Of a stretch of 64,000 bases of DNA, positions 29,929 through 39,103 are shown piece after piece. The stretch is from assembly GCA_019116705.1 (NCBI GenBank), contig DXBF01000009.1, positions 20,463-84,462 on the forward strand. The letters are read 5' to 3'. Origin of the DNA: Candidatus Gemmiger avistercoris. GTDB taxonomy: Bacteria > Bacillota > Clostridia > Oscillospirales > Ruminococcaceae. Positions within the stretch are counted from its first letter, which is position 1; each line of letters opens with the position of its first letter. Both the position numbers and the translations under genes were made by a program. Below the pieces are notes generated by a model. That model saw only the letters and a list, made by a program, of their open reading frames with translations. It was not told where the DNA came from and ran no database searches.

Positions 29929-31818
29929 TCACTCGCCTTCCGCCTCAAAGGCTTCCTGTTCCTGGGCCAGCTTTTCCCACTCGTCAAAAAGTTCCTGCTG
30001 GTGAAAGCGTGTATCGTCCAGTTCATCGCACTTTTCCCGCAGCAGCAGGTGATCGCGCAGCACTTCGGGGTCGTTGATCTCGTTCTCCAATTCTACGATA
30101 TGGGCTCCCAGTTCCTCGATCTCCGTTTCCACCGCCTTGAGCCGGGCGCGCACCTCGGCCCGGCGGCGGCGCTGTTCCTTGCCGTACCCCTGCTTTTTGG
30201 CAGGCTCCTCCCTGGGGGCCATGTCTTCCGCCCTGGCGGCCGCGCGGTTTTTCAGCGCCTCAAAATTCGCATAGAACTCCGCTTTGCCATCTTCCAGGTA
30301 CAAAATCGGGCAGCCCAGCGTCTGCATCAAATACCGGTCATGGGTGACCAGCAACAGCGTGCCGGTATACGCGGCCAGCGCCTGGGTCAGACTTTCCCGC
30401 ATGTAGATATCAAGGTGGTTGGTCGGTTCATCCAGGAACATCAGGTTCGGACGTTCCAGCGCCAGTTCTGCAAAACGCAGCCGTGCCAGTTCCCCGCCGG
30501 AAAGCTGCGCGCAATCCTTGAACACATCCTCGCCGCGGTAGCCGAAGCGGGCCAGATGGCTGCGGACTTCCAACTCCGTAAAGCGGGGATACTGGTTCCA
30601 GATCGCGTCGATCACGCGGCCCATGCGGCGGGCCTGCTGCTGGGTGAAAACCCCCGGCTTGGCGCCGCTGCCCAAACGGACCATACCGCCGGAAGGGCGG
30701 CGTTTTCCGTCCAGCACCTGCAGCAGCGTCGATTTCCCGGTCCCGTTCGGGCCGGCGATGACCAGCTTGTCCCCGCGGTGCACCGTATAATCCAAACCGT
30801 CGATCAAGGTTCGGGCTCCGATGCGAACGGTCAGATTCTTCATGATGACCAATTCGTCGTACGGCTCAATATCATACTCAAAGCGGAAAGTCAGTTCCCG
30901 TGCCTCCGCAGTGGGAGCCTCCACGATCTCCAACTTTTCCAGCTGCTTGCGCCGGCTCTGCGCCATTTTGGTGGTGGACGCCCGCACAAGATTGCGGTCG
31001 ATATAGTCCTGCAATTTGGCGGCTTTTTCTACTGCCGCGTCGTGCAGTTTCTGCTGGCGCTCATCCGCCGCTTCCCGCTGCGGCAGGTAAGCAGAATAGT
31101 TTCCGCGGTAGGTATGGATCGTCTTGCCGCGCAGTTCCCAAATGCGGGTACACACCGCATCCAGAAAATAGCGGTCATGGCTGACGACCAGTACGGCCCC
31201 CCGGTAGCCTTTCAGATAATTCTCCAACCAGTCCATCGTCTCGATATCCAGATGGTTGGTGGGTTCGTCCAGGATCAGCAGGTCGGGGCGTTCCAGCAGC
31301 AGGCGCGCCAAACGAAGGCGGGTCTGCTCCCCGCCGGAAAGCACTCCCGCAAGCTTGGTCCAGGTCTCAGCCGGGAACCCCATGCCATTGAGCACCTTTT
31401 TGATCTGCGTGTCCATCTGGTAGGCATCCATAGCGTCGATCACCGCATTGCAATGCGTGATCTCCTCCTGAACCTGCACATCGTCCGGCGCCGCTGCCAG
31501 CTGTTTCTGCAAACGTTCCATCCGTTCCATTGCTTCCAGCGCCGGGGCAAAGGCCAGCCGCATCGTGGCATATACATCCAGCGCAGGGTCCAGATGTGCG
31601 TTCTGTTCCAGGTAACCGCAGGTCACGCCGGTACCAAACGCGGCGCTCCCGCTGTCCGGCAGGCTTTCCCCGCACAAGATCCGCAGCAGGGTCGTTTTCC
31701 CGGTGCCGTTCGCGCCAATGATCCCGATCCTGTCCCCGCGTTCCACACTGGCCGTCACATTTTGCAGGACTTCCTGCTCGCCAAAACTTTTTCCCAGATC
31801 TTGCAATTCCAGCAACAT
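29929..31818 (-). CDS. ABC-F family ATPase
   Basis: Two ABC domains (GANGTGKTT...LSGGEQTRL...LDEPTNHLD and GPNGTGKST...LSGGELARL...LDEPTNHLD), no TM domains, C-terminal coiled coil. Confidence 0.95.
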   Translation of the reverse strand: MLLELQDLGKSFGEQEVLQNVTASVERGDRIGIIGANGTGKTTLLRILCGESLPDSGSAAFGTGVTCGYLEQNAHLDPALDVYATMRLAFAPALEAMERMERLQKQLAAAPDDVQVQEEITHCNAVIDAMDAYQMDTQIKKVLNGMGFPAETWTKLAGVLSGGEQTRLRLARLLLERPDLLILDEPTNHLDIETMDWLENYLKGYRGAVLVVSHDRYFLDAVCTRIWELRGKTIHTYRGNYSAYLPQREAADERQQKLHDAAVEKAAKLQDYIDRNLVRASTTKMAQSRRKQLEKLEIVEAPTAEARELTFRFEYDIEPYDELVIMKNLTVRIGARTLIDGLDYTVHRGDKLVIAGPNGTGKSTLLQVLDGKRRPSGGMVRLGSGAKPGVFTQQQARRMGRVIDAIWNQYPRFTELEVRSHLARFGYRGEDVFKDCAQLSGGELARLRFAELALERPNLMFLDEPTNHLDIYMRESLTQALAAYTGTLLLVTHDRYLMQTLGCPILYLEDGKAEFYANFEALKNRAAARAEDMAPREEPAKKQGYGKEQRRRRAEVRARLKAVETEIEELGAHIVELENEINDPEVLRDHLLLREKCDELDDTRFHQQELFDEWEKLAQEQEAFEAEGE

Positions 31819-31891
31819 CGTGCTTCTTCCCTATCCCCTTTTGCAAATGATACCCGCCGTTTTTTCTGTCCGGCAGATCGTCCGCGCGCCC

Positions 31892-32641
31892 TCAAGCTTC
31901 GTTGCTGTGACGCCGGTTCCTGATCCCGATATTCTCAAGTTCCTCCGGCTCCATGACCAGCTTGTACAACTCCTCATAGGAGTGGATCTCATACTTAGGG
32001 ATCACGTTCGTATCATTTTCTTCGTTCTTGAAATTCACCCAGCAGGTATCCAGCCCGGCGTTCTGCCCGCCCTTGATATCCGCCATCAGGTCGTCCCCCA
32101 CCATCAGCACGCGGCTGCGATTGGTGATCCCCAGGTCCTTCAGTACGTGTTCAAACAACTTGGCGGACGGTTTGGCTGCCCCGATCTTCTCGGAAATATA
32201 AATGCCGTCCATATACTTTTCAAGGCCGGAATCCCGGATGCGGGCCTGCTGTACCGCCGTCGCGCCGTTCGAAACGGTTGCCAGCGTCGCCACCTCGCCC
32301 AATTCCTCCAACGCATTCAGCGCGCCGGGGATCAGATCCGCGTGTGTAGCCAGCAGTTCCTCATAGCGGTCGTTCATGGCGCGGCTTTTGCCGTTATCCG
32401 GCAATTCCATCGCCTGGAGGAAACGCTGGAAGCGGATCTGGAACAATCTGGATTTTCCCAGTTTGCCTTTGGCCAGCGCATCCCAGAGTTCCCGGTTCAC
32501 TTTGTGGTAGACCTCGCACGCCTGCGCATCGTGCGGCAATTCATATTCCTCCAGCATGGCGGTCAGTGCCTTGCGCTCGGCGGCGTCAAAGTCCAGCAGC
32601 GTATTGTCCACATCCAGCAGAACACAAGTATAGATTGCCAT
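31892..32641 (-). CDS. YjjG-like HAD family hydrolase (noncanonical pyrimidine nucleotidase-like)
   Basis: MAIYTCVLLDVDNTLLDFDAAE...VSNGATAVQQARI...MVGDDLMADIKGGQNAGLDTCW; start trimmed to ATG 32641. Confidence 0.85.
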   Translation of the reverse strand: MAIYTCVLLDVDNTLLDFDAAERKALTAMLEEYELPHDAQACEVYHKVNRELWDALAKGKLGKSRLFQIRFQRFLQAMELPDNGKSRAMNDRYEELLATHADLIPGALNALEELGEVATLATVSNGATAVQQARIRDSGLEKYMDGIYISEKIGAAKPSAKLFEHVLKDLGITNRSRVLMVGDDLMADIKGGQNAGLDTCWVNFKNEENDTNVIPKYEIHSYEELYKLVMEPEELENIGIRNRRHSNEA

Positions 32642-32719
32642 ATCGTTCTCCTTCGATCCGGCTCGCCCACTGTTCCCACAGGGCGCGCCGTTGCTCATTC
32701 AGAAAGTATTCTCTCCGCC

Positions 32720-34396
32720 TTAATCATCCTCAGACGTCGGCGTGGAGGTGGGCGTCGGGGTGGGCGCCGGCGTCGGGGTGGGTGTAGGCCGCGGGCTCAC
32801 CGTAAGCACAAAAACAGCTTCCGCCCCGTTGTTCTTTGCCCGCAAATGGTAGGTCCCTTCCTGGTTGGCCGTAAAGGTCACCTGGTTCCCCGTCGCCGTC
32901 CAGGACGTTTCATCGCAACTCCAGGTCACATCGCCGCTCTGGTTCTGCACATTCGCCGTCAGGGTGGTGCTTCCGCCCGCGGTAATGGTCCCCGTGCCGC
33001 TGACACTGATGGCCGTGGGGTCCGATTCCACCGTCACCGTGATCTGGGCGGAAGAGAAGGTGCCGTTGATCTCGATACCGGCGCGCACCACATAACTCCC
33101 CGCCTCGCTCGGCGTAAAGGTAAAGGTGCCGCCGTTCATCTGCAGTTCGTCGTTCACGGCCCACTGCACATTGCTGTTATCATAGTTTCTGTCGCCCAGC
33201 TTGACCGTGGCGTTGATCGAGATCGACTCGCCTTTTTTCATCGTAGTATCGCTGCGGTCCAGTGTGAGTTCCACGCGCGCATCGTTGAACATGGCCGTCA
33301 CGGAGATGTCCTTGGTCAGCACGTCATAACGGGTCGCATCCGTAACGCCGTCGCTCCAGCGGTAGAAGGTATACCCATCCGCCGGCACCGCCGTCACGCT
33401 GACCTGCTCCCCGGATGCCGCCTGGATATCCAGACTGGACGCTCCGGTCTTGCCATTGCCGGTCAGGCTGCCTTTGCTGGAATCCTCCACCGTATAGCTG
33501 GCCGTCAGCAGTTCCGGCGTCGCGGTGGGCGTCGGCGTGGCGCTGCTGCCGGAAGCCTGCGCGGCACGCCGGGGGATATCCTCCGTATCCGGGCGGGTAT
33601 CTTCGGTCTGATAGGCGTGGGATTTCACATATTCCAGGAACGCGTTGGCCCCGGCTGCATTGAAGGTATTGGCGGAACTGTCCACATAGCTGGCTTCCGC
33701 GTACCCGTTGCTGCCTTTGAGGATCTCTGTGCTGTTGAGATATTTATAGCCCATATCCTCACAGGCCGCGGCGATCGCCTGATTGAACTGGTCGATGATG
33801 GTCTGCGTCTGCGCTGCGTTCTCGCTGTCCTGCAGGACCGGCGGAATGGCGCAGGCGATCACATCGCAATAAGAATACGAGTTCTTGATATTTTGCAGCG
33901 CCTGTTTGTAATCGCTGATAAACGCGTCCACCGAAACAGAACCGTCCACATCGTTGCTGCCGATCATGACATAGACGCGGCGCGGCTTCATCTTTGCGAT
34001 CGCCTGCGGGATCGTGTAGGTATTGGAGTCATCAGCAAAAGCCACACAACTTTCCCGCAGAAAATTCGAGATCTTCAGATCGTCCGTACCGGCATACTGA
34101 TCCAGCGTGACCCGGCTGTCTTTCTGCAGGGCCACCACGCTGCGGTCCCCCACGAACAGGCTCTGGGTTATGTAGGAATCGTCGGCAGAACTGTCCCCCA
34201 GGATCGCGCCCAGGCTCGTGTCGAGCGGGTACTGGTTCGGATCATAGGCGTCCGTTGAAAAGTTCAAATGCTGCGGCAGGATCCATGCCACGACAACGCT
34301 GAGAACAACGGCCAGCACGCACAGTGCCAGCACGATACAGGCTTTTCGCTGAACCGGGCTGAGAGCGGATAAGAAACTAGGCTTTTTTCGGCTCAT
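32720..34396 (-). CDS. Membrane-anchored SGNH/GDSL hydrolase with Ig-like/InlB-type repeat domains and a Pro-Thr tail
   Basis: N-terminal TM; LFVGDRSVVAL, VMIGSNDV, then PTPTATP linker, GYTFYRWSDG (B-repeat-like), Ig-like segments, PTPTPTPAPTPTPTSTPTSEDD. Confidence 0.75.
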   Translation of the reverse strand: MSRKKPSFLSALSPVQRKACIVLALCVLAVVLSVVVAWILPQHLNFSTDAYDPNQYPLDTSLGAILGDSSADDSYITQSLFVGDRSVVALQKDSRVTLDQYAGTDDLKISNFLRESCVAFADDSNTYTIPQAIAKMKPRRVYVMIGSNDVDGSVSVDAFISDYKQALQNIKNSYSYCDVIACAIPPVLQDSENAAQTQTIIDQFNQAIAAACEDMGYKYLNSTEILKGSNGYAEASYVDSSANTFNAAGANAFLEYVKSHAYQTEDTRPDTEDIPRRAAQASGSSATPTPTATPELLTASYTVEDSSKGSLTGNGKTGASSLDIQAASGEQVSVTAVPADGYTFYRWSDGVTDATRYDVLTKDISVTAMFNDARVELTLDRSDTTMKKGESISINATVKLGDRNYDNSNVQWAVNDELQMNGGTFTFTPSEAGSYVVRAGIEINGTFSSAQITVTVESDPTAISVSGTGTITAGGSTTLTANVQNQSGDVTWSCDETSWTATGNQVTFTANQEGTYHLRAKNNGAEAVFVLTVSPRPTPTPTPAPTPTPTSTPTSEDD

Positions 34397-34469
34397 CGGC
34401 TACAGTAACCTCCTTGGAAGGAATCGCTCGTGCGGCGCAGGCCGCACAGCACCAAGTATAAACAAAGCC

Positions 34470-34478
34470 ATTATAGCA
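34470..34478 (-). promoter_or_regulatory. Extended -10 promoter (TGCTATAAT) of the SGNH gene
   Basis: Minus strand TGTGCTATAATGG; -35 weak. Confidence 0.5.
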
Positions 34479-34526
34479 CAAAAACCATCTTTTGAGTATC
34501 ATTTTTCTTAAAATCTGCCGCATTAC

Positions 34527-34624
34527 AAAAAAATAACAAAGCGCCCCGGCTGATTTCGGCAGGACTTGCGTGCGATGGGCCGGTTTTTCTCCCATCGGGA
34601 CACAGTTCTGCCCCCAGCCGGGGC
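34527..34624 (-). terminator. Large complex hairpin plus U-tract downstream of the ABC importer operon; possible structured RNA
   Basis: Outer stem GCCCCGGCTG/CAGCCGGGGC (34543-34552/34615-34624), inner stems GGCAGaACT/AGTcCTGCC and CGATGGG/CCCATCG, followed by GCTTTGTTATTTTTTT. Confidence 0.6.
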
Positions 34625-34667
34625 GGGCCGTCCGTCGCTCAAAACAGAGGGCCTGTGCATGGAAATA

Positions 34668-35462
34668 TTACGAAAGCAGCATACGGTCGTTGGCAAAGTC
34701 TCCGTCGCTGACCTGTTCAAAACGTTTGAGCAGGTCGCCGACCTTCAGGTTTGCTTTTTCCTCGCCGCGCACATCATAGATCACGCGGCCCTCATACATC
34801 ATGATCAGGCGGTTGCCGTATCGGATCGCATCCTTCATGTTGTGCGTGATCATCAGGGTGGTCAGATGGTTCTCATGAACGATCTTGTCCGAAAGCGCCA
34901 GCACGCGGGCCGCCGTCTTGGGGTCCAGCGCCGCCGTATGTTCATCCAGCAGGAGCAGGCGCGGTTTCTTCAGCGTCGCCATCAGCAGCGTGACCGCCTG
35001 ACGCTGGCCGCCGGAAAGCAGGCCCACCTTACTGGTCATTCTGTCCTCCAGGCCCAGTTCCAGCGTTTTCAAAAGACGGTAATACTCCTCGTGTTCTTTC
35101 TTCGTGATCCCGGGGCGGAGCGTGCGCGACACGCCGCGCCGCGCCGCCAGCGCCAGATTTTCGTCGATGCCCATCGTCGCGGCGGTGCCCATCATAGGGT
35201 CCTGGAATACCCGGCCAATATATTTGGCGCGTTTGTGTTCCGGCAGGCGGGTCACGTCCTGCCCGTCGATCAGGATCTTGCCCATATCAACAGGCCATGC
35301 CCCTGCCACCGCGTTCAGCATGGTGGACTTGCCCGCGCCGTTGCCGCCGATCACCGTGACGAAATCGCCATCCTCCAGCTTCAGGTCCAGGCCGTTCAGG
35401 GCGACTTTTTCATTGACGGTGCCGGCATTGAAGGTCTTGTATACGTTTTTGATTTCAAGCAT
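34668..35462 (-). CDS. ABC transporter ATP-binding protein (TrpZ-type)
   Basis: GGNGAGKSTMLNAVAG...LSGGQRQAVTLLMATLKKPRLLLLDEHTAALDPKTA; DEHTAALDP is typical of this importer family. Confidence 0.9.
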   Translation of the reverse strand: MLEIKNVYKTFNAGTVNEKVALNGLDLKLEDGDFVTVIGGNGAGKSTMLNAVAGAWPVDMGKILIDGQDVTRLPEHKRAKYIGRVFQDPMMGTAATMGIDENLALAARRGVSRTLRPGITKKEHEEYYRLLKTLELGLEDRMTSKVGLLSGGQRQAVTLLMATLKKPRLLLLDEHTAALDPKTAARVLALSDKIVHENHLTTLMITHNMKDAIRYGNRLIMMYEGRVIYDVRGEEKANLKVGDLLKRFEQVSDGDFANDRMLLS

Positions 35463-36375
35463 TGGGCTTGCCCCCCTTCGCTACCGCCGGTTTGGTGAAG
35501 TACCGGCTCTTCCAGTAGGGAATCGCCAGGAAGATGGCCACCACCACAGCGCTGAACGCTTTGAGCAGGTCGGTATCCACCTTGAGCCAGATGACCACCT
35601 GGTATACCAGATAATAAATCACGCTGCCCACCGCCACCGAGAACATCTTGAGCGCGAAGTTATGGAACACCCGGCTGAGCAGCGCCTCGCCAATGATGAC
35701 CGCGGCCAGGCCGATGACGATGGACCCGCGGCCCATGTTGATATCGGCAAAGCCCTGGTACTGGGCCAGCAGTGCGCCGGACAGGGCCACCAAACCGTTG
35801 GAGAGCATCAGCCCGATGACTTTGTTCAGGCTGGTATTGATCCCCTGGGCCCGGGCCATATTGGCGTTGCAGCCGGTGGCGCGGATACCGCAACCCAGCT
35901 CGGTGCCGAAGAACCAGTACAGGATGGCGATGACTACCACCACAAAGATGGCCACCACGAAGATCGTGTTCTGGTAGAAGGGCACGTCCTTGATGTAGCG
36001 CAGCGACACCAGCAGATCATACTGGTTCACGTTGATGGCCTGATTGGCCTTGCCCATGATCTTCAGGTTGACGGACCAGAGGGCAAGCTGGGTCAGGATG
36101 CCGGCCAGAATGGGCTGGATGCCCATAAAAGTATGAAAGATGCCGGTAACGAACCCCGCCAGCAGCCCGGCCCCGGTAGCCGCCAGGATGGACACCCACA
36201 CGTTGCAGCCCGCCAGCATGCACATGATGCAGACCGCGCCGCCGGTGCACAGTGTGCCGTCCACCGTAAGGTCGGCAATATCCAGCACCCGGTAGGTGAT
36301 GTAGACGCCGATGGCCATGATAGCCCAGATCAGCCCCTGCGCTACCGCGCCGGGCAGGGCGTTGACCAATGTCAT
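35455..36375 (-). CDS. ABC transporter permease (TrpY-type, BPD_transp_2)
   Basis: MTLVNALPGAVAQGLIWAIMAIGVYITYRVLDIADLTVDGTLCTGGA; start trimmed to ATG 36375. Confidence 0.9.
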   Translation of the reverse strand: MTLVNALPGAVAQGLIWAIMAIGVYITYRVLDIADLTVDGTLCTGGAVCIMCMLAGCNVWVSILAATGAGLLAGFVTGIFHTFMGIQPILAGILTQLALWSVNLKIMGKANQAINVNQYDLLVSLRYIKDVPFYQNTIFVVAIFVVVVIAILYWFFGTELGCGIRATGCNANMARAQGINTSLNKVIGLMLSNGLVALSGALLAQYQGFADINMGRGSIVIGLAAVIIGEALLSRVFHNFALKMFSVAVGSVIYYLVYQVVIWLKVDTDLLKAFSAVVVAIFLAIPYWKSRYFTKPAVAKGGKPNA

Positions 36376-36461
36376 GATATCCAAAAGAAACAGACCTCCC
36401 CTGTTTGGTTTCGGGGCAGCAGGCCCCAAAAATGTATAGACTTTTATAGTATAGCAAAAAG

Positions 36462-36494
36462 ACGGGAAAAAGGGAAGCCCTTTTCCCGTCTTTT
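36462..36494 (-). terminator. Intercistronic terminator-like hairpin between the substrate-binding protein and permease genes
   Basis: Minus strand GACGGGAAAAGGGcttcCCTTTTTCCCGTC-TTTTT. Confidence 0.75.
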
Positions 36495-36519
36495 GCCGCA
36501 GCGGATGCCTGTTTTTCCC

Positions 36520-37551
36520 TTATTCCTCGATAGCTACGTAGCCGTCGGGGATGGTGATGCCCAGTTCCTCGCAGTTGGTGGGGTTGTACATCTTGGTGAA
36601 GTTGGGGGCGTACTCAATGGGCATGGTGGAGATGTCTGCCTCGCCGGTGAGCACCTGCACCGCCATCTGGCCGGTGGCGTAACCCAGGTCATAGTAGCTG
36701 ATGGACAGCGTGGCCACGCCGCAGCCGGAGCAGATCCCCTGCTCGCCCGCGATGATGGGCACGCCAGCCGGCAGACAGATGTTGTTGATGATCTCGGTGT
36801 TGGAGGCGGCCGTATTGTCAGTGGGGATGTAGATAACGTCCACGCTGCCCACCGCGCCCTGGACCACCGAAGCCAGGTCGTTGGAGTCGCTGAAGGAATA
36901 ATCCTCCACCGTGTAGCCCTTTTCGGTCAGATAGTTGGTGACCTGCTCCACCTGGTAGGCACTGTTGGGCTCGGCGCTGCAGTACAGCATGCCCACAGTG
37001 GCGTACTGGTCGGCCGGGAACAGTTCTTCCAGCATATCGGCCTGCTCGTTCAGCGGGGCCAGGTCGCTGGTGCCGGAGACATTGCCGCCCACAGTGCCGT
37101 CAAAGCCGTCGATGCCCAGGGCCACGCCGTACTCGGTGATGGAAGTGCCCAGGATAGGAATGTCCGCCGTGCCCGCCGCTGCCGCCTGCAGGGCGCTGGT
37201 GCCGTTGGCCATGATCAGGTCATAACTGCTGGAGACGAAGCCATTGATGATGGTGGAGCAGGTGTTGGAATCCCCTTGGGCGTTCTGCTCGTCAAAGGTG
37301 ACGCCCTCCTCGCCGAAAGCCTCCACCAGCGCGTCCTTGAATCCCTGGGTCGCCTGATCCAGCGCCTCATGGGGCTGCTGCTGGCAGATGCCGATCTGGT
37401 AGACCGTACCCTCTGCTTCCGCCGCGGAACTTTCCGCAGTGCTCTGCGCCGCAGAAGAGGTCTGGGCCGTGCTCTCAGACGCCGTGCTGCCGCAGGCCGC
37501 CAACCCCGTCGTCATAGCAGCCGCCAGCAGAAGTGATACCGCTTTTTTCAT
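36520..37551 (-). CDS. ABC transporter substrate-binding lipoprotein (TrpX / ABC_sub_bind family)
   Basis: MKKAVSLLLAAAMTTGLAACGSTASES (lipobox), YQIGICQQQPHEALDQATQGFKDAL; start trimmed to ATG 37551. Confidence 0.92.
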   Translation of the reverse strand: MKKAVSLLLAAAMTTGLAACGSTASESTAQTSSAAQSTAESSAAEAEGTVYQIGICQQQPHEALDQATQGFKDALVEAFGEEGVTFDEQNAQGDSNTCSTIINGFVSSSYDLIMANGTSALQAAAAGTADIPILGTSITEYGVALGIDGFDGTVGGNVSGTSDLAPLNEQADMLEELFPADQYATVGMLYCSAEPNSAYQVEQVTNYLTEKGYTVEDYSFSDSNDLASVVQGAVGSVDVIYIPTDNTAASNTEIINNICLPAGVPIIAGEQGICSGCGVATLSISYYDLGYATGQMAVQVLTGEADISTMPIEYAPNFTKMYNPTNCEELGITIPDGYVAIEE

Positions 37552-37711
37552 GTTTTCTTCCTCCCGTTCCTCCCGGTGATCGACGGCTTGCCGCCGCCCT
37601 TCTCTTTTCCGGTTTAATATGCTAAAGTATAGCACACTTTGCCGCACTAAAGCAATGAATCATATCGCCAATTTTTCCCGAACGAATCCCTCTTTTTTCT
37701 CTCTTTTCACC

Positions 37712-37765
37712 AAAAAAAGCCGGAGCACGGCCCGAACCTCTCCCGTTCGCAGCCGCTCCCGGCCT
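37712..37765 (-). terminator. Intrinsic terminator downstream of the EIIA gene
   Basis: Minus strand GCCGGGAGCGGCTGCGAAC...GTTCGGGCCGTGCTCCGGC-TTTTTTT. Confidence 0.75.
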
Positions 37766-37776
37766 TATTCCCAAAC

Positions 37777-38250
37777 TCAAACGCCAAAACAGGTATTTTC
37801 CGCTTTCTGGATCAGTTCCAGAAAGCGTTCCGAACGGCTGGCATGGCGCAGCGCGTCCACCAATGTTCCATACTCCAACAGATTGACCAGCCGCGCCAAA
37901 ATCTGCAGATGAAGGCTTTCTTCCTCCGGCGGTACGGCGATCATAAAAATAAGATCGACCGCACGCCCATCCGGCGCGCCCCAATCCACGCCCCGGCGCA
38001 GGGTCAGGGCCGAGATCCCCGGCGCCGACACGCCTGCGTTCCCGGCGTGCGGCAGCGCGATGCCGTTCCCGATCGCTGTAGACCCGCCGAACGTTTCCCG
38101 CTGATAAACAGCATTGTAATAGGCCGTACCGTTGGTGATGATCCCGCTGCCCTCCTGCAGTTCTACCAGGATCCCCAGGGCGTCTGCACGATTGTCGATG
38201 TTCGCATACAGCAAGATCCCTTTGGGGTTCATCAAATCGCTGACTCGCAT
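37777..38250 (-). CDS. PTS EIIA (fructose/PtsN type) domain protein
   Basis: GSTAIGNGIALPHAGNAGV (phosphorylatable His context), VDLIFMIAVPPEEESLHLQILARL. Confidence 0.88.
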   Translation of the reverse strand: MRVSDLMNPKGILLYANIDNRADALGILVELQEGSGIITNGTAYYNAVYQRETFGGSTAIGNGIALPHAGNAGVSAPGISALTLRRGVDWGAPDGRAVDLIFMIAVPPEEESLHLQILARLVNLLEYGTLVDALRHASRSERFLELIQKAENTCFGV

Positions 38251-38272
38251 ATGCGCCTCTTTTTCCTTTGCG

Positions 38273-39103
38273 TCACGCGCCGGTAGCGCGTTGTACCAGT
38301 TGGTATAAGTACTCGCCGACCGCCCCCTCGGAACAGGTGCAGGTGGTCACTTCGTCCGCGCTGGCCTTGACTTCGGCAGGCGCATTGGCGACCGCCACCG
38401 CATGCCCGGCTTCGCGCATCAATTCCAAATCGTTATAATAGTCGCCGATCACGATGGTCTTTTTCTGCGAGTGGTTCATCAGTGCGCACAGATCGTGCAT
38501 TCCCGTCGCCTTGCTGACCCCCGCCGGCATGATCTCCAGGTAGATATTGTTCGTGGCAAGGAAGTAGTTATCCCGGCCATAATATTTGGTCTTTGCATAC
38601 TGCCCCAGCTTGCGGATCGTTTCGGGATCGGAGGCGAATACCACCTTGATCCAGCCATCCGGAACGCACTCCAGCGGGCAGGCAATGCTGCCCAGGTGTT
38701 CATCCACCTGATGTGCATGGGTGTATTCATTGGCGTTGATCACATACATCTCACCGTTTCCGGCCATGACCTCGACCCCTATGCGGGAAAACTTCGGCAA
38801 AATATCCGCGATCGCCGCCGTTGCCTGTTCCCGGTCGAGCGTGGAACGGTGCAGGACCGTCTCGGTCGAGAAATCGTACAGCAGTGCGCCGTTGCAGGAG
38901 ATCGCCGGCATGGAAAGCGCAATCCCGGGCAGCGCCGCCCGGATGGATTCCGGCGGCCGGCCGGTCGCCACAGTGAAAAGCCCGCCCATCTCGGTAAACA
39001 GCTGGATCACCGTTCGATTGCAGGAAGGCAGCCCCTCCTTCGCGGTAAGCAGGGTATTATCCATATCACAGATGACCAGATAATCACTGAGCGCTGATTT
39101 CAT
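38273..39103 (-). CDS. Cof-type HAD-IIB family hydrolase
   Basis: LVICDMDNTLLTAKEGLPSCN...VATGRPPESIR...VIGDYYNDLELMREAGHAVAVANAP. Confidence 0.9.
   Translation of the reverse strand: MKSALSDYLVICDMDNTLLTAKEGLPSCNRTVIQLFTEMGGLFTVATGRPPESIRAALPGIALSMPAISCNGALLYDFSTETVLHRSTLDREQATAAIADILPKFSRIGVEVMAGNGEMYVINANEYTHAHQVDEHLGSIACPLECVPDGWIKVVFASDPETIRKLGQYAKTKYYGRDNYFLATNNIYLEIMPAGVSKATGMHDLCALMNHSQKKTIVIGDYYNDLELMREAGHAVAVANAPAEVKASADEVTTCTCSEGAVGEYLYQLVQRATGA

Noticed and set aside
30001-31923. 640-aa + strand ORF
   Set aside because: Antisense to the ABC-F gene.
31703-34258. 851-aa + strand ORF
   Set aside because: Antisense to ABC-F, YjjG and SGNH genes; no domain logic, spans several real genes.
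34377-34595. 72-aa minus-strand ORF upstream of the SGNH gene
   Set aside because: Runs through the promoter and start of the SGNH gene in another frame; no SD and no domain; the region is better explained as promoter plus hairpin.
35104-37536. 810-aa + strand ORF
   Set aside because: Antisense across all three ABC importer genes.
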